A stretch of DNA of 64,000 bases from Chelonoidis abingdonii (Eukaryota > Chordata > Testudines > Testudinidae): the NCBI RefSeq assembly GCF_003597395.2, contig NC_133773.1:78065905-78129904 (forward strand). Direction: 5' to 3'. Made by a program: the position numbers and the translations under genes. Of this stretch, positions 13,813 to 23,729 are shown in pieces (position 1 is the first letter of the stretch; every line of letters starts with the position of its first letter). The notes under the pieces are model-generated. The model saw nothing but the letters and a program-made list of their open reading frames with translations, had not been told where the DNA came from and did not search any database.

Positions 13813-14124
13813 CAGGGGTCAGCTACCTTTCAGAAGTGGTGTGCCAAGTCTTCATTTATTCACTGTAATTTAAGGTTTTGCGTGCCAGTCATACATTTTA
13901 ACATTTTTAGAAGGTCTCCTTTCTATAAATCTATAATATATAACTAAGCTATTATTGTATGTAAAATAAATAAGGTTTGTAAAATGTTTAAGAAGCTTCA
14001 TTTAAAATTAAATTAAAATGCAGAGCCCCCCGGACTGGTGGCCAGGACCCGGGCAGTATGAGTGCCACTGAAAATCAGCTCGTGTGCTGCCTTTGGCATA
14101 CGTGCCAGAGGTTGCCTACCCCTG
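13813..14124. mobile_element. hAT-type MITE, 312 bp, copy 1 of 2
   Basis: Starts CAGGGGTCAGCTACCTTTC and ends GGTTGCCTACCCCTG, an imperfect inverted terminal pair. It is flanked on both sides by an identical 8-mer GGGTAGTA (13805-13812 and 14125-14132), the diagnostic hAT target duplication. A second copy with the same internal order is at 22596-22913. There is no transposase, so it must be mobilised in trans. Confidence 0.92.
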
Positions 14125-14365
14125 GGGTAGTATGATCCTAAGGACTTCTCAATGTCAGCTGGCAAAGGCAAAGGCAATGACTCCTATCAGTCCTGACAAA
14201 CTCACTACACCTAATGCATTACTGTCTTAGTATTTATCTACAGAGAATATCATTTGATCTATCAAATGACAGCTGGTGGCAAACTGGTCATGAATGTAAT
14301 TGTGCTGTGTATGTATTAATACTGAATGAGAAGTTGTCTACCTACTAAAAATATGTTTTTAACTA

Positions 14366-15231
14366 TGTAACTGGGAAGAGTTGGCAAACAGAGTTTTTAC
14401 CACACAGGAGATAAGACGTATATATCCCACACATGTAGATTAAGCAGACACAACAAAAACCTAATTTACATGTAAAGTCAACAGGAAAAACAAGGTTGAC
14501 TTGGGAGAAGCCGGATGTGAACTCAACATGGAGCTAGTAGTGCATGAAAGGACAAACAGGAGTACATTTCAAAGGTTTACTGGACTACAACGGGTCCAAG
14601 GACAACGTATCATTATCCATTTAACTCAGAAACACTTTTGGTAGGAGCGAGGGGAGAGTGATTCATGAAGGAATGGATTCTGGATTGAGTGAAACCCAGC
14701 AAACTCTGCAGAAAGTTTTTTGAGGGCGTGAAAGTACTTTAGACAAGGGATGTTGGCTGCTAAGATTTAGTCTCTAGAAAGTGTTTTGTACTGTTATTTG
14801 TAACCATATCTGTTTTCATTATTCTTACTCGATACTTACTTGAATCTGTGTTTTGTTAATATACTTATATTTGTTGTCACTATAAACAGACTACAGTGCT
14901 GTGTTGTTATAAAGGGCATAATCCTGAGTTGTAATATCCCAGCTGTGTGGACTGTCTCTTTGGGGATACTTACCTGATAATTTCTTCAAGTGAACAACAA
15001 CAGGCTGGAGGCTACAGGGGAATGCTTCAAAGGGAGTTCGGGGGCTGGAATACACCAAGTTTTAACCTGTAAGGCAAAGTGAAGGCTGGCAGAGCCCTGA
15101 GGAGCTTGTTTGGGTGGCTAACTGATTCTGCGTGGTAGAAACAAATAGTTAGTACCAGGAAGTCTCTCTCTTATTGAGGCAGTGGATACCACGGTGACCT
15201 ACAGTACTGGCCACCCCAAGAAAGCATCACA
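14366..15231 (+). mobile_element. LTR-like repeat (probable solo LTR)
   Basis: The unit runs from TGTAACTGGGAAGAG to AAGCATCACA, giving TG...CA ends. It contains a U3-like body and a downstream half with TTATAAAGGGCATAATCC (14910-14927). No flanking 5-mer match is visible (AACTA against GAAAG), so the exact ends are uncertain. I infer an endogenous LTR from its general form. Confidence 0.4.
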
Positions 15232-15239
15232 GAAAGCAC

Positions 15240-15760
15240 CTCGCACAGATTGGGGCCTTTCGGCACTACCACAACATAAATGCTAATTAATAACTACTTT
15301 ATTTCACAGGAAAAATGAAGGTGCTATAAAAAGTGAAAGCCATAATAAAATATGATTTCTTAAAATTAAAAGTCGGTGGGTTTTGTCTTTCAATCTGGAC
15401 TATTTTAAGCATTCTTGAGGTGAACAGATTAACTGTAAGATAAGAAAATGAAAGTATGAGGTTAATGTTTAATGCTTCTCTTTGGCATTAAGCAAAGTTG
15501 GGTTGGCAGTAGTCCTAACAGATTCTGTGCCAGAGATCACTGAAATGCTAAGCCCAGCTGAACAGAAAAAAATTACAGTATTGTTGGCATCTTATGGACA
15601 GATCCCTGTGCATAATGCCTGTATATGTAGTGACACAAATGTATAATTTACCATTTTGCCATCATGCCACATAAATAGCTGTAAGTAATTTTATTATCCT
15701 CTTTCTTAGCCTCTCTGATCATAATTTTCCCTTTCCCCCCCCCCCCAATATCTGGGCCAG
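15240..15760. other. No feature seen apart from a poly-C run
   Basis: AT-rich sequence with a C11 tract near 15737-15747. No gene or repeat is recognised. Confidence 0.5.
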
Positions 15761-15765
15761 ATTCT

Positions 15766-15880
15766 AATCTTAATTCTACATCTTTAAATGTAGAATACAG
15801 AATGACTTGAATGAAGTCAATGGAGTTATTCCAGATTTAAACTACTGTAACTAAGATCAGAATCTTGCTCTCTTTCCCCC
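15766..15880. repeat. Palindromic 'GGCCAGATTCT' repeat
   Basis: GGGCCAGATTCTAATCTTAATT is mirrored by CTAAGATCAGAATCTTGC, around a centre containing AATGAAGTCAATGGAG. The same plan, with 'tcagctggtgtaaat' arms, recurs near 54418, 56492 and 26852 and is a widespread amniote palindromic repeat. Confidence 0.6.
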
Positions 15881-16060
15881 AAAGTAAAACAAACAGTTTC
15901 TTCTTCATGTTGGGCAGACTATTCAGTCTCAAGAGCTAACATTCACTGTGTCATTCTTACACTATTTCCTATGCTTTTGGTTCTACAAATGAACAGTTGT
16001 GGAAGGGAGAGAAAAATTATAAAATGAGCCCCATGCAGGTCAAGAAGTCAGGATACTTGG

Positions 16061-16325
16061 GGAGGCAGCCTGGTCCAGTGGATAGAGCAGTGGGAGCCTG
16101 GAGACAGATTCTGTGTGGGATTTTCAGTGAGCCTGAGGGAATAGGTATCCAATTCCCTTAAGCACTTTAGGAATTTGATTCTATTTCTAGCTCTGCCATT
16201 GACCTGCTTTGTGAGTTAAGTCAAGTCAACCCTATTTATATCAGTTTCCCCATCAGTAACATGGCGTTAATGATACTCTCCTTCTGAAAATCCTTTGAGA
16301 TGTTCAGATGAAAAGCAGTATATCT
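16061..16325 (+). repeat. MIR/CORE-type SINE with internal insertion
   Basis: The tRNA-like head (GGAGGCAGCCTGGTCCAGTGG, then ATAGAGCAGTGGGAGCCTGG) is followed by a second unit near 16110-16185, built on TGGGATTTTCAGTGAGCC. The SINE then resumes with TAGCTCTGCCATTGACCTG, TCAGTTTCCCCATCAGTAAC and TTTGAGATGTTCAGATGAAAAG. The order and strand match a full-length MIR-like SINE split by about 70 bp of another repeat. Confidence 0.75.
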
Positions 16326-16329
16326 GAGC

Positions 16330-17600
16330 TAAATGTTATTAGCTTTTCCACTGTATGGGGAGAGAGTTGTGTAATATGAGACATCAAGAACTGACATGAT
16401 ATTTGGGAATTTAATAGGGTATATTTTCCTCTTGATGGGTACATATATTTCCCATGAAAGCTAATGGGAGTTATGTGTGCATCAAGAGAACATACCACTT
16501 TGCATGTAAATTTCACATTTTATTGTACAAAGGATATGTAGTTCTCTTATCACCAGGAACATAGTGCCAGCACGAAAATTTGTACCAGCTCAGTTGGTTA
16601 TAATCAAACATTAAAATGATCTAGCTGAGCCTAATTGTATTTTACCTTCCCGCCACTTTTGTAATGAAAGTACTTTAATCGAAAGCATTTGCAGTGTCAC
16701 GTAGATGAATAAATAGCCTTTTTCTTGAAGTTAAGATGTTTTTTAAACTCAAGCGAATAAAACCACTCATTTCCATTTTCTTCAGAGTTACAGCTATAGT
16801 TAAAAAGCTTATACAACTTGGATTTGAAATATTATTCTTCTGTAAAAAACCTGGTAAAAGATAGGAACTTCACAAGTGAAGTTATCTTCTAAAGCTGATG
16901 TAAAATGCCAGATTTCATGAATTCTGAATTTGATCTGGAAAGTATATAGTAATTTTACCATGCAACTATTCTCAAAAAAACAAGTATGTAGGCTTATGAC
17001 CTTAGATATTAAATGGCACAAAGTCACACATCATGAAGCAATTCAGGATAACAGTAACCATGTTTCACAAGCTGCATCATAATGGGAAATCTCCTAGATT
17101 GATCTTGTTCTTCGGAAAGCTCCTCCTATTTGCATGCAATTTCCACCCATTTTCCCCTTCTGTCAAGTCCATTTGTATCAGTTCAGTGGTAGCCTCTTTA
17201 CATGTACAAAAATGTGATTCAAAACCAGCTGAATTCAAATGCAAGATAGTTGTCTGATTCAATATTTCTTAAATTTCTATCAAATCTAGAAGTACATGGT
17301 GCAGACCTTGATCGTCAAGGAGAAAATGCCTGCAGATGTTTAATGACAGATTTTTAAATCAAGAGAATTGTTGATAGTATGAGTTATTTTATTTCACAGT
17401 CAGTAAAAGAGAAGGTGTTAGGCCAGAAGGGAGAGTATGGCAGTCCAACTAGTACAGTATAGGACTAACACCATTACTCAGTGAAGAAGCAGAACCAATA
17501 CTTCATCTCTCATTTACATTGGTGAAAATTTGGAGTACTCCAGCTGAAATGACTGGAGCAGTTATGGGTTTGGGTCCCAATACTGCATCTTTGAAGTCAA
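16330..17600. other. No gene or named repeat seen
   Basis: AT-rich sequence with short, featureless open frames on both strands. No protein motif is recognised. Confidence 0.5.
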
Positions 17601-17816
17601 TAAGATTGAACAAAATTGGGCCCAGGTGATGGGATGTACATCCCACCAAAGCAGAGCAAGTTCTTAGGCCTGCATAGGCTGCACCTCATGGAGAGCCAGA
17701 GACTGAAAGGTTAATTGACAATGAAGCCCAACTGGGAAGGGGCAGGCTAAGGCTGTACAAAGCCAGCAAGCTGAGAACAGAAGAGGGCTGCAGGAAAAAT
17801 AATCTCACAGGAGAAA

Positions 17817-18007
17817 TGTCATGTTCTTTGTGTAGATACGGAATGACTACAGAGCTTGCTTATATACACCGAATGCGTTCATGATAAGATCCTTGTTGCT
17901 CAGCAGTATGGTTGAGGTTTGTTTAAATAAGGTGTTTTACACACCGGGCCACCTAGTGGCTAAGCAGCATAACAAACAGCATAAGCATAATACAGTTTAG
18001 CATTCCA
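17817..18007 (-). repeat. 3' LTR of the gypsy element
   Basis: On the minus strand it starts TGGAATGCTAAACTG and ends GAACATGACA, giving TG...CA ends. It shares its order of words with 22402-22590: TGTCATGTTC, CAGAGCTTGCTTAT, ATAAGATCC, TTACACAC and TACAGTTTAGCATTCCA. Divergence between the two LTRs is considerable, which implies an old insertion. Confidence 0.85.
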
Positions 18008-18023
18008 TTCCATCTTCCCCCTT
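18008..18023 (-). other. Polypurine tract of the gypsy element
   Basis: The minus strand reads AAGGGGGAAGATGGAA directly before the 3' LTR. This is the position and composition of a plus-strand primer. Confidence 0.75.
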
Positions 18024-18069
18024 AAGTTCTGTGCTCCTACTATTTATAAAATTTACACTATCACACTGT

Positions 18070-18521
18070 CTTTTAAGTTGAATACGCATCAGTCTAAATG
18101 TCTGATTCATACTGGTTTTCTACCCACAAGCGAATGGAGGGCTAATGTGGGCTTCTAGTAATATGATCAAAATCATATTTCATTCAGAATGTCTTAAATT
18201 CTGCTGCAGTGAATTGTGATCTGTTTTCCATCACTGGTTGTTCTGGAATACTGAAGTGATCAAAAGTGTATTTCAATTTCTGAATAATGCTACAACATGT
18301 TATATTTTTTAAGTACATTATTTCCATATACCTAGAAAAATAGCCCATGACAACCAGGTAATGATGTTCTCTGATTTCATATAAATCTATAGCTAGTCTC
18401 TTCCAAGATCTGTTCAGTAGAGGTGTTGTTATTTAAGTTTTCTTCATATTGTGTTGGTCTGTTATTTCTGCAATGGTCACATGCAGATACTTTATTCTTT
18501 ATGTCCTTGCTGATGCCTAGT
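18070..18521 (-). pseudogene. Gypsy integrase (zinc-binding end and catalytic core), decayed
   Basis: Minus-strand fragments give '[17 protein letters not shown]' (the CxxC half of the HHCC finger, with CDHC at 18470-18481). A core beginning '(I)DLYEIREHHYLVVMGYFSRYMEI' follows, with the first catalytic Asp at 18385-18387. Next comes 'FDHFSIPEQPVMENRSQF', where active integrases have SDNGPQF, so the second Asp is lost. 'AAEFKTF' and 'DHITRSPH' follow. The HH half of the finger is missing at the CR1 insertion. Stops show it is inactive. Confidence 0.85.
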
Positions 18522-19669
18522 AAGGCATTTTATGTGGTCTCGCGTGATATTCTTATCAATAAACTAGGCAAATACAATTTAGATGGGGATACTATAAGGT
18601 GGGTGCATAACTGGCTGGATAACCATACTCAAAGAGTAGTTGTTAATGGTTCCCAATCCAGCTGGAAAGGTATAACAAGTGGGGTCTGGAAAGGTATAAC
18701 AAGTTCCACAGGGGTCTGTTTTGGGACCGGCTCTGTTCAATATCTTCATCAACGACTTAGATGTTGGCATAGAAAGTACGCTTATTAAGTTTGCAGATGA
18801 TACCAAACTGGGAGGGATTGCAACTGCTTTGGAGGACAGGGTCAAAATTCAAAATGATCTGGACAAATTGGAGAAATGGTCTGAGGTAAACCGGATGAAG
18901 ATTCAATTAAAAGCAAATGCAAAGTGCTCCACTTAGGAAGGAACAATCAGTTTCACACATACAGAATGGAACAGAATGTCTAGGCAGGAGTATGCCAGAA
19001 AGAAATCTAGGGATGTGGACAAGCGTAATAATGAGTCAGGTATACTGTTCAAAAAAAACACAATCAACAAAAAATCAACACAAACCAAACGTTGTATTCT
19101 GGGATGCTAAGTGCGTGATTTGTTTGTACTAGCCGAGAGTAACTCCGTCTGCTCTGGCTGTTACGCCCAGGGTATTTCCTCCTGGCACGTGGAAAGAGGG
19201 AGAAGTGAGGGGTCCAAAGAGCAACAAAGAATGACATCAGGTCATGTTCTTCAAAGACCTTTAAAGGAAGGCTGAACAGAATTGGGTTTTGTTTAATTTG
19301 AAAAGAGAAGACTAGAGGGGACTATGATAGCGTGTTTCAGGTATCTAAAGGGTCAGTCGAGAGAGTGGGGAGAAAACTTGTTCACGCTTAGCCTCTAAGA
19401 AAACAAGAAATGCAGGCTTAAACTGCAGCAAGAGAGATTTAGGTAAGGAACTAGAAAAAAGTTTCCAACTGTCAGTGTGGTTAAACACTGGAATAAATTG
19501 CCCAGGGAGGTTGTAGAATCTCCATCTCTGGAGATATTTGAGAGAGATATTTAAGAGTTAAATAAATGTCTATCCAGGATGGCCTAGACAGTGTTTGGTC
19601 CTGCCATGAGGGCAGGGGACTCAATGACCTCTCAAGGTCCCTTCTAGTCCTAGAGTCTATGAATCTATG
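18522..19669 (+). mobile_element. CR1 LINE, 5'-truncated, inserted in the gypsy integrase region
   Basis: The copy begins inside the RT domain with '[18 protein letters not shown]'. It continues '[25 protein letters not shown]', '[31 protein letters not shown]' (FADD catalytic motif retained near 18790-18801) and 'DLDKLEKWSEVNRMKIQ'. The CR1 3' region ends in the TCTATGAATCTATG tail. A duplication of about 28 bp (18660-18715) and frame breaks inactivate it. Its orientation is opposite to the host gypsy element. About 35 codons of the host appear to be missing at the junction. Confidence 0.9.
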
Positions 19670-19689
19670 CACAGCCACCACACTGAGTG

Positions 19690-20050
19690 ACTGATTGTTC
19701 CTTGCAAGGAATTTGATGTCTCTTATGGGTAAGTTTAGGATTTTCCCCTCATTTCATTTGGAATTAGGATGCAATTGCCTCTAATCATGAGTCCATTTGA
19801 CTTGCTTAATTGTCTGCAATTCTGGCTTGTTATCAATCGGTGTAAATGAATCCCATCCACAAAAGTTCTCACATGCCCAAACACTTGCCAGGCACTCCTT
19901 TTCAAACTGTGTGCATCATTTTTCTGCTTCTGTGAGTATATGAGAGCAAAATGCAACTGACTTCCACTCAGACCCATGTTGTTGCAACTATACACTATAT
20001 AGGCCTCAGCTGTGTGCATCTATAATGTCCAGTGTGTATTTGTTCACATC
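19690..20050 (-). pseudogene. Gypsy RNase H, decayed
   Basis: The minus-strand reading has the typical order 'YTLDIIDAHS.GLYSV.LQQHGSEWKSVAFCSHILTEAEK.CTQFEKECLASVWACENFCGWDSF' and then a TDHKP-like 'IDNKPELQ'. This corresponds to the RNase H core between RT and integrase in gypsy pol. Several stops interrupt it. Confidence 0.85.
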
Positions 20051-20169
20051 ATAGTACTTGAGGAGTTGTTTAGATAATTTCTTTTACCTTTTTGAAAGCA
20101 ATTTCTTAACTTGGCCCCATAGCCAACATATGTTGGACTTTAACAGTTCATTCATTGGTTTTGTTATTG

Positions 20170-20880
20170 TAGAAAGTTCTTGTACCTATCCATCAAGGTA
20201 AGCGACCATCCCCATTATACAGTTCAGCTGTGATAGATTAGTTGGTGCATTTAATTTTGGAATTGCTTTTACTTTGCCAGGGCTAGGAGTGATTCCATTT
20301 TTGGTTATTGTCTATCCTAAAAACTAGAACTGGGGTAGGTGGAAAATGCATTTTTCCTTATTTAAGTTCAGGCCAGATTGGCTGATTAGGCTTTGGACTT
20401 TGAAAGTTTTGTTGTGTTCTTTCACTGAAGATCCTTACATCAGAATATCGTCTATGAAAACTAAAATTCCATTTGTGTTCATTAACAATTATGCCGTCTT
20501 TCTCTGGAAAATTTCAGGGGCAGTGGCATTCCCAAAAGATAATCTTTGAAAGCAAAATTTCCCAAAGTTTGTGATAAATGTAGTCAATTTAGCATTTTAT
20601 TTGGCTAAAAGAAATTTGCCAGAATCCACTCGAGGCATCCAGCTTTGAGAATACTGTAGCTCCTTTCACTCTGGGGAGGAAGTGTTGAAGGATATGTATT
20701 TTTTCTCACAACAGCTTCATTAAGTCTTTTAAGATTCACGCAGACTCAGATTTTTCCATTTTTCTTTATAACTGGAACCATTGGGACACACCATACTGTT
20801 GGCTCAGAAATGTTCTCAATTATGCCAATCCACTCAATTCTCTTTAACTTCACTTTATGAAGTAATAGGATAGGAATCCT
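20170..20880 (-). pseudogene. Gypsy reverse transcriptase, decayed
   Basis: Ordered RT blocks on the minus strand are 'PTVWCVPMVPVIKKNGKI', 'VNLKRLNEAVVRKYI', 'DSGKFLLAK' (where LD...GF/Y normally stands), 'TTFITNFGKFCFQRLSFGNATAPEIFQRK' and the catalytic box 'GILVFIDDILM' (FIDD at 20447-20458). 'KEHNKTFKVQSL', 'LNLNKEKCIF' and 'FLG.TITKNGI' follow. Both Asp of the FIDD box survive, but stops and frameshifts rule out activity. Confidence 0.9.
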
Positions 20881-20922
20881 GAGGTGTATGTTCACTATTT
20901 GTTTCAGCACTGTCTCTTAAGT

Positions 20923-21135
20923 ATCAGAGGGGTAGCCGTGTTAGTCTGGATCTGTAAAAGCAGCAGAGAATCCTGTGGCACCTTATAGACTAACAGACGT
21001 TTTGGAGCGTGAGCTTTCGTGGGTGAATACCCACTTCTTCAGACGCGTCTGAAGAAGTGGGTATTCACCCACGAAAGCTCACGCTCCAAAACGTCTGTTA
21101 GTCTATAAGGTGCCACAGGATTCTCTGCTGCTTTT
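20923..21135. mobile_element. Foldback insertion: 182-bp perfect palindrome with 14-bp target duplication
   Basis: The 14-mer ACTGTCTCTTAAGT occurs at 20909-20922 and again at 21136-21149. The insert starts ATCAGAGGGGTAGCCGTG, the start of a highly repeated reptile family. From 20955 to 21136 it is a perfect palindrome: a 91-nt arm, the centre AGACG|CGTCT at 21045/21046, and its exact reverse complement, with no mismatch and no spacer. The long duplication points to target-primed reverse transcription. The inverted half could come from twin priming or template switching. Confidence 0.95.
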
Positions 21136-21399
21136 ACTGTCTCTTAAGTTATTTGTATTAGATCTCCTTTCAAAAGTCCAATATCACCAAATTGCACCCA
21201 ACAAGGCTGCCACATTTGTCTGTGGTGCTTTGATCACATAAACTCTGAATGTAGCTTTTGTCTATATAAGTTGTTTGTGTGGTGACCTGGCCTGTGCAGT
21301 TCAGAATACCTTCAGGGTTAGTCAGAGCTGTGTCAAGTGACTTCAGCTCTGGGAGGGGTTGAAGGTGAATGTAAGTTCCTACTGAGATGTCTTTGATAT

Positions 21400-21656
21400 T
21401 GACTCAGGAGCTAATTTTAAAGTCAATAGTTTTGCCATGAACATTCAGTTTCACTCTCCAGGAGAGTTCTATGTCACCACAAGTGCTAGATCCCAGAAAC
21501 ACAATGCCTTTTGATTGTCTGTAATATGAGTAAACTCCCTGACTGCTTTGGTGTGGCAAACAACTGCAAACTGTCCATCTTTTATACATGTACTACAACA
21601 TCTGCCTCTGGCTGAACATGTATCATTTTTTCCACATCTTACACATATAGGTTGGA
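21400..21656 (-). pseudogene. Gypsy nucleocapsid zinc knuckles and protease, decayed
   Basis: The minus strand reads a 'CVRCGKNDTC...C.CSTCIKDGQFAVVC' pattern (21590-21656), two CCHC-like knuckles in which the His of the second is replaced (GQFA for GHFA). This is followed by 'ALCFWDLALVVT' and an alternative-frame 'VFLGSSTCGDIELSWRVKLNVHGKTIDFKI'. There the retropepsin D-S/T-G triad would follow, but a serine and a stop replace it. Position between gag and RT supports the call. Confidence 0.75.
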
Positions 21657-21699
21657 ATTTGTCCTGCTTAGCATGGGAGTACTCTCTCCTTGTCTCTGG

Positions 21700-22270
21700 G
21701 GCTTTATGATAATGACTTAACAGTCAACGGTCTGTTTATAGCTTTTAAGCTAGTTTCAGACTTCTCCAGTTGCTCCTGCCTTTTGTTCTGTTTGACTGAT
21801 TCTGACTAGTTTGCTATCTATATAGCTGAGGCTAGGGTTAAATGTCTCTTCAGTTGTAACTGCTGTGAAAGGCTGGTTATTGCATTAACAGATAAAAACC
21901 TGTCTCTGATATTTTCATGCTTTGCATTCCCAAAAATCACAGTGTTCAGCCAATATATGCAGAGCTCTTATGAACCATTGAATTGAATGCTTCCCCCTGG
22001 TTCTTGAATTCTCTGGTGAAAACATAATTTTTTGGAAACTACATTTCTTGGAGGTATAGTGTGTGCATCAGACATAGTCAGAATCCTTCCATGGTCATCT
22101 TTGTAGTTATCTTCAGTAATGTCAAAGGATCCAAAAATATTCTCTGCTTCCCCATAGCATAAATTAGAGAAGATACTGGTATATTTCTAATTTCTCTGTG
22201 GAGTTCATTTGCAATTTAAAATTGTGTAAAATATGGCTTCCAGTCTGCCCATTGGGAAGCTTTGTGAAAG
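21700..22270 (-). pseudogene. Gypsy gag, decayed
   Basis: Minus-strand fragments follow the gag capsid pattern of gypsy elements: 'GRLEAIFYTIL', 'LCYGEAENIFGSFDITEDNYKDDHGRILTMSDAHTIPPRNVVSKKLCFHQRIQEPGGSIQF', 'LNTVIFGNAKHENIRDRFL' and 'LQLKRHLTLASAI'. The final block precedes the zinc knuckles, as expected. Stops are present. Confidence 0.8.
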
Positions 22271-22383
22271 CTGATGTTCTCTGGGGCATTGAAGAGAGTA
22301 TTGTTGATGATATCCTACAACCTCTGTTGCTTTGTTCCATTTGTCTGCAACCTTTGTTGCTGTTTCCTTCTGTTACTGTTCTT

Positions 22384-22401
22384 AATTTACTCCTTACCCC
22401 A
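22384..22401 (-). other. Candidate primer-binding site of the gypsy element
   Basis: Immediately inside the right LTR the minus strand reads TGGGGTAAGGAGTAAATT. A TGG start fits pairing with a tRNA CCA end. I cannot assign the tRNA. Confidence 0.5.
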
Positions 22402-22590
22402 TGTCATGTTCCTGTACCAGGTACAGACTGGCTACACAGCTTGCTTATGATCTGTTATCATAAGATCCTTTAACGCTCTGCCAGGTATGACCGAGGTTCC
22501 TTTATGTAGCTGGGACCTTAGTTTCAATAAGGGTACTTTACACACAGTGCCACCTTGTGGACAAACAGTATAATACAGTTTAGCATTCCA
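22402..22590 (-). repeat. 5' LTR of the gypsy element
   Basis: Plus-strand ends TGTCATGTTCCTG and TTTAGCATTCCA match those of 17817-18007. It is followed by 5 bp and then a hAT element. Confidence 0.85.
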
Positions 22591-22595
22591 TTATA

Positions 22596-22913
22596 ATGGG
22601 TCGGCAACCTTTCACAAGTGCTGTGCCGAGTCTTCATTTATTCACTCAAATTTAAGGTTTCGTGTGCCAGTAATACATTTTAATGTTTTTAGAGGGTCTC
22701 TTTCTGTAAGTATATAATATATAACTAAATTATTGTTGTATATAAAGTAAACAAGGTTTGAAAAATGTTTAAGAGGCTTCATTTAAAATTAAATTAAAAT
22801 ACAGACACCCACCCACACCCGAGAATGTTGGCCAGGACCCGGGCAGTGTGAGTGCCACTGAAAATCAGCTCCAGTGCCGCCTTTGGCACACATGCCATAG
22901 GTTGTCTACCCCT
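22596..22913. mobile_element. hAT-type MITE, copy 2 of 2
   Basis: The same family as 13813-14124: GGGTCGGCAACCTTTC start, GAGTGCCACTGAAAATCAGC interior and GGTTGTCTACCCCT end. The exact 8-mer CCATTATA flanks both sides (22588-22595 and 22914-22921). The duplication overlaps the last 3 bp of the gypsy LTR, so this element entered after the gypsy insertion. Confidence 0.92.
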
Positions 22914-22921
22914 CCATTATA

Positions 22922-23640
22922 AGAAGGGAGGTGTGTTTAGAGCTAAAGGGTCTGGCAAGAAGCTGAAGGAATGAGTCGTTTGTAGGTATTCCCTGGGAGT
23001 AGGGCATTTGGGCTGGTAAATATGAATAAATGGGAGGCGGAGGATAGAGCAGGGAAGTAAGAAGGAGACTAAGGAAATAGCAAGAGGGTCTGCGATCAAG
23101 CAAACCATAGCTACTGGACATAGGATCCCTGGACTGGAACTTAGTGTAGTAGGTGGGCTCAGGATCCTAGGAACCACTAGGGAAGTGACATGGGACCTGG
23201 CCAAGACTGCAAGACTCTCTGGAATGCCATGCGGGCAGCTGATCCTGTGAGACTTTGATACCCCAGAAGGGGAGGACTGTACAGTGATCTGGTTGCAGGG
23301 CAGAGTCACAAAGAGGGACCACTGTGCATCCTGAAGAGTGAGCAGGTGGTATCAGACCTAAATGGAGCTAATCTCCAGATGCAGCCCCAAGGAGGCACTG
23401 CATGGTGAGTGAACAGCCCCATGACAGCCCTATAATTGCATCCAGGCTAATAATTTGTAGCCCAGTGTTTAGTTGATTGCCCTTTAAACGGATGAAGGTT
23501 GAGATGCATTAGAAATTAGTTTTACAATGGATGATGATAGCTGTTCCCTGGCTGACATTACCATAACAAGCACAATACAAACACCATATCACCTCCCTTA
23601 CTCCCTACCTTAAAATACGAATGTCAAGTAGAATGTTGAT
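22922..23640. other. No gene; purine-rich possible repeat
   Basis: GA-rich sequence (GGGAGTAGGGC, AAGAAGGAGAC and similar). It and the left flank of the gypsy element (17640-17811) share a GAA/GGA-rich character and could be parts of one older repeat split by the gypsy insertion. I could not align them convincingly. Confidence 0.3.
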
Positions 23641-23729
23641 TTGCTGGACCAAGAGACTAGACTAATCTTTCAAGGAAATATAGGTAGGTTTCTGTTAGAG
23701 ACCTGCCTGCATTCTAGGGCCTGCAGCTC

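Larger units (their letters stand above)
17817..22590 (-). mobile_element. Ty3/gypsy LTR retrotransposon, nearly full length, decayed
   Basis: Two related terminal units of about 190 bp (17817-18007 and 22402-22590) enclose, on the minus strand, gag, protease, reverse transcriptase, RNase H and integrase in the Ty3/gypsy order. A purine tract (minus strand) abuts the left LTR, and a TGG-starting segment follows the right LTR as a primer-binding site would. Numerous stops and frameshifts show a long-dead copy. A CR1 LINE (18522-19669) and a 213-bp palindromic insertion (20923-21135) lie inside it, and a hAT element starts 6 bp beyond the right LTR. No 5-bp target duplication is evident: AGAAA is at the left and TTATA at the right. 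Pol resembles the K02A2.6-like gypsy group, by memory of motifs. Confidence 0.9.

Noticed and set aside
17812..22595. A 5-bp target duplication for the gypsy element
   Set aside because: Flanks AGAAA and TTATA do not match, so I do not claim one.
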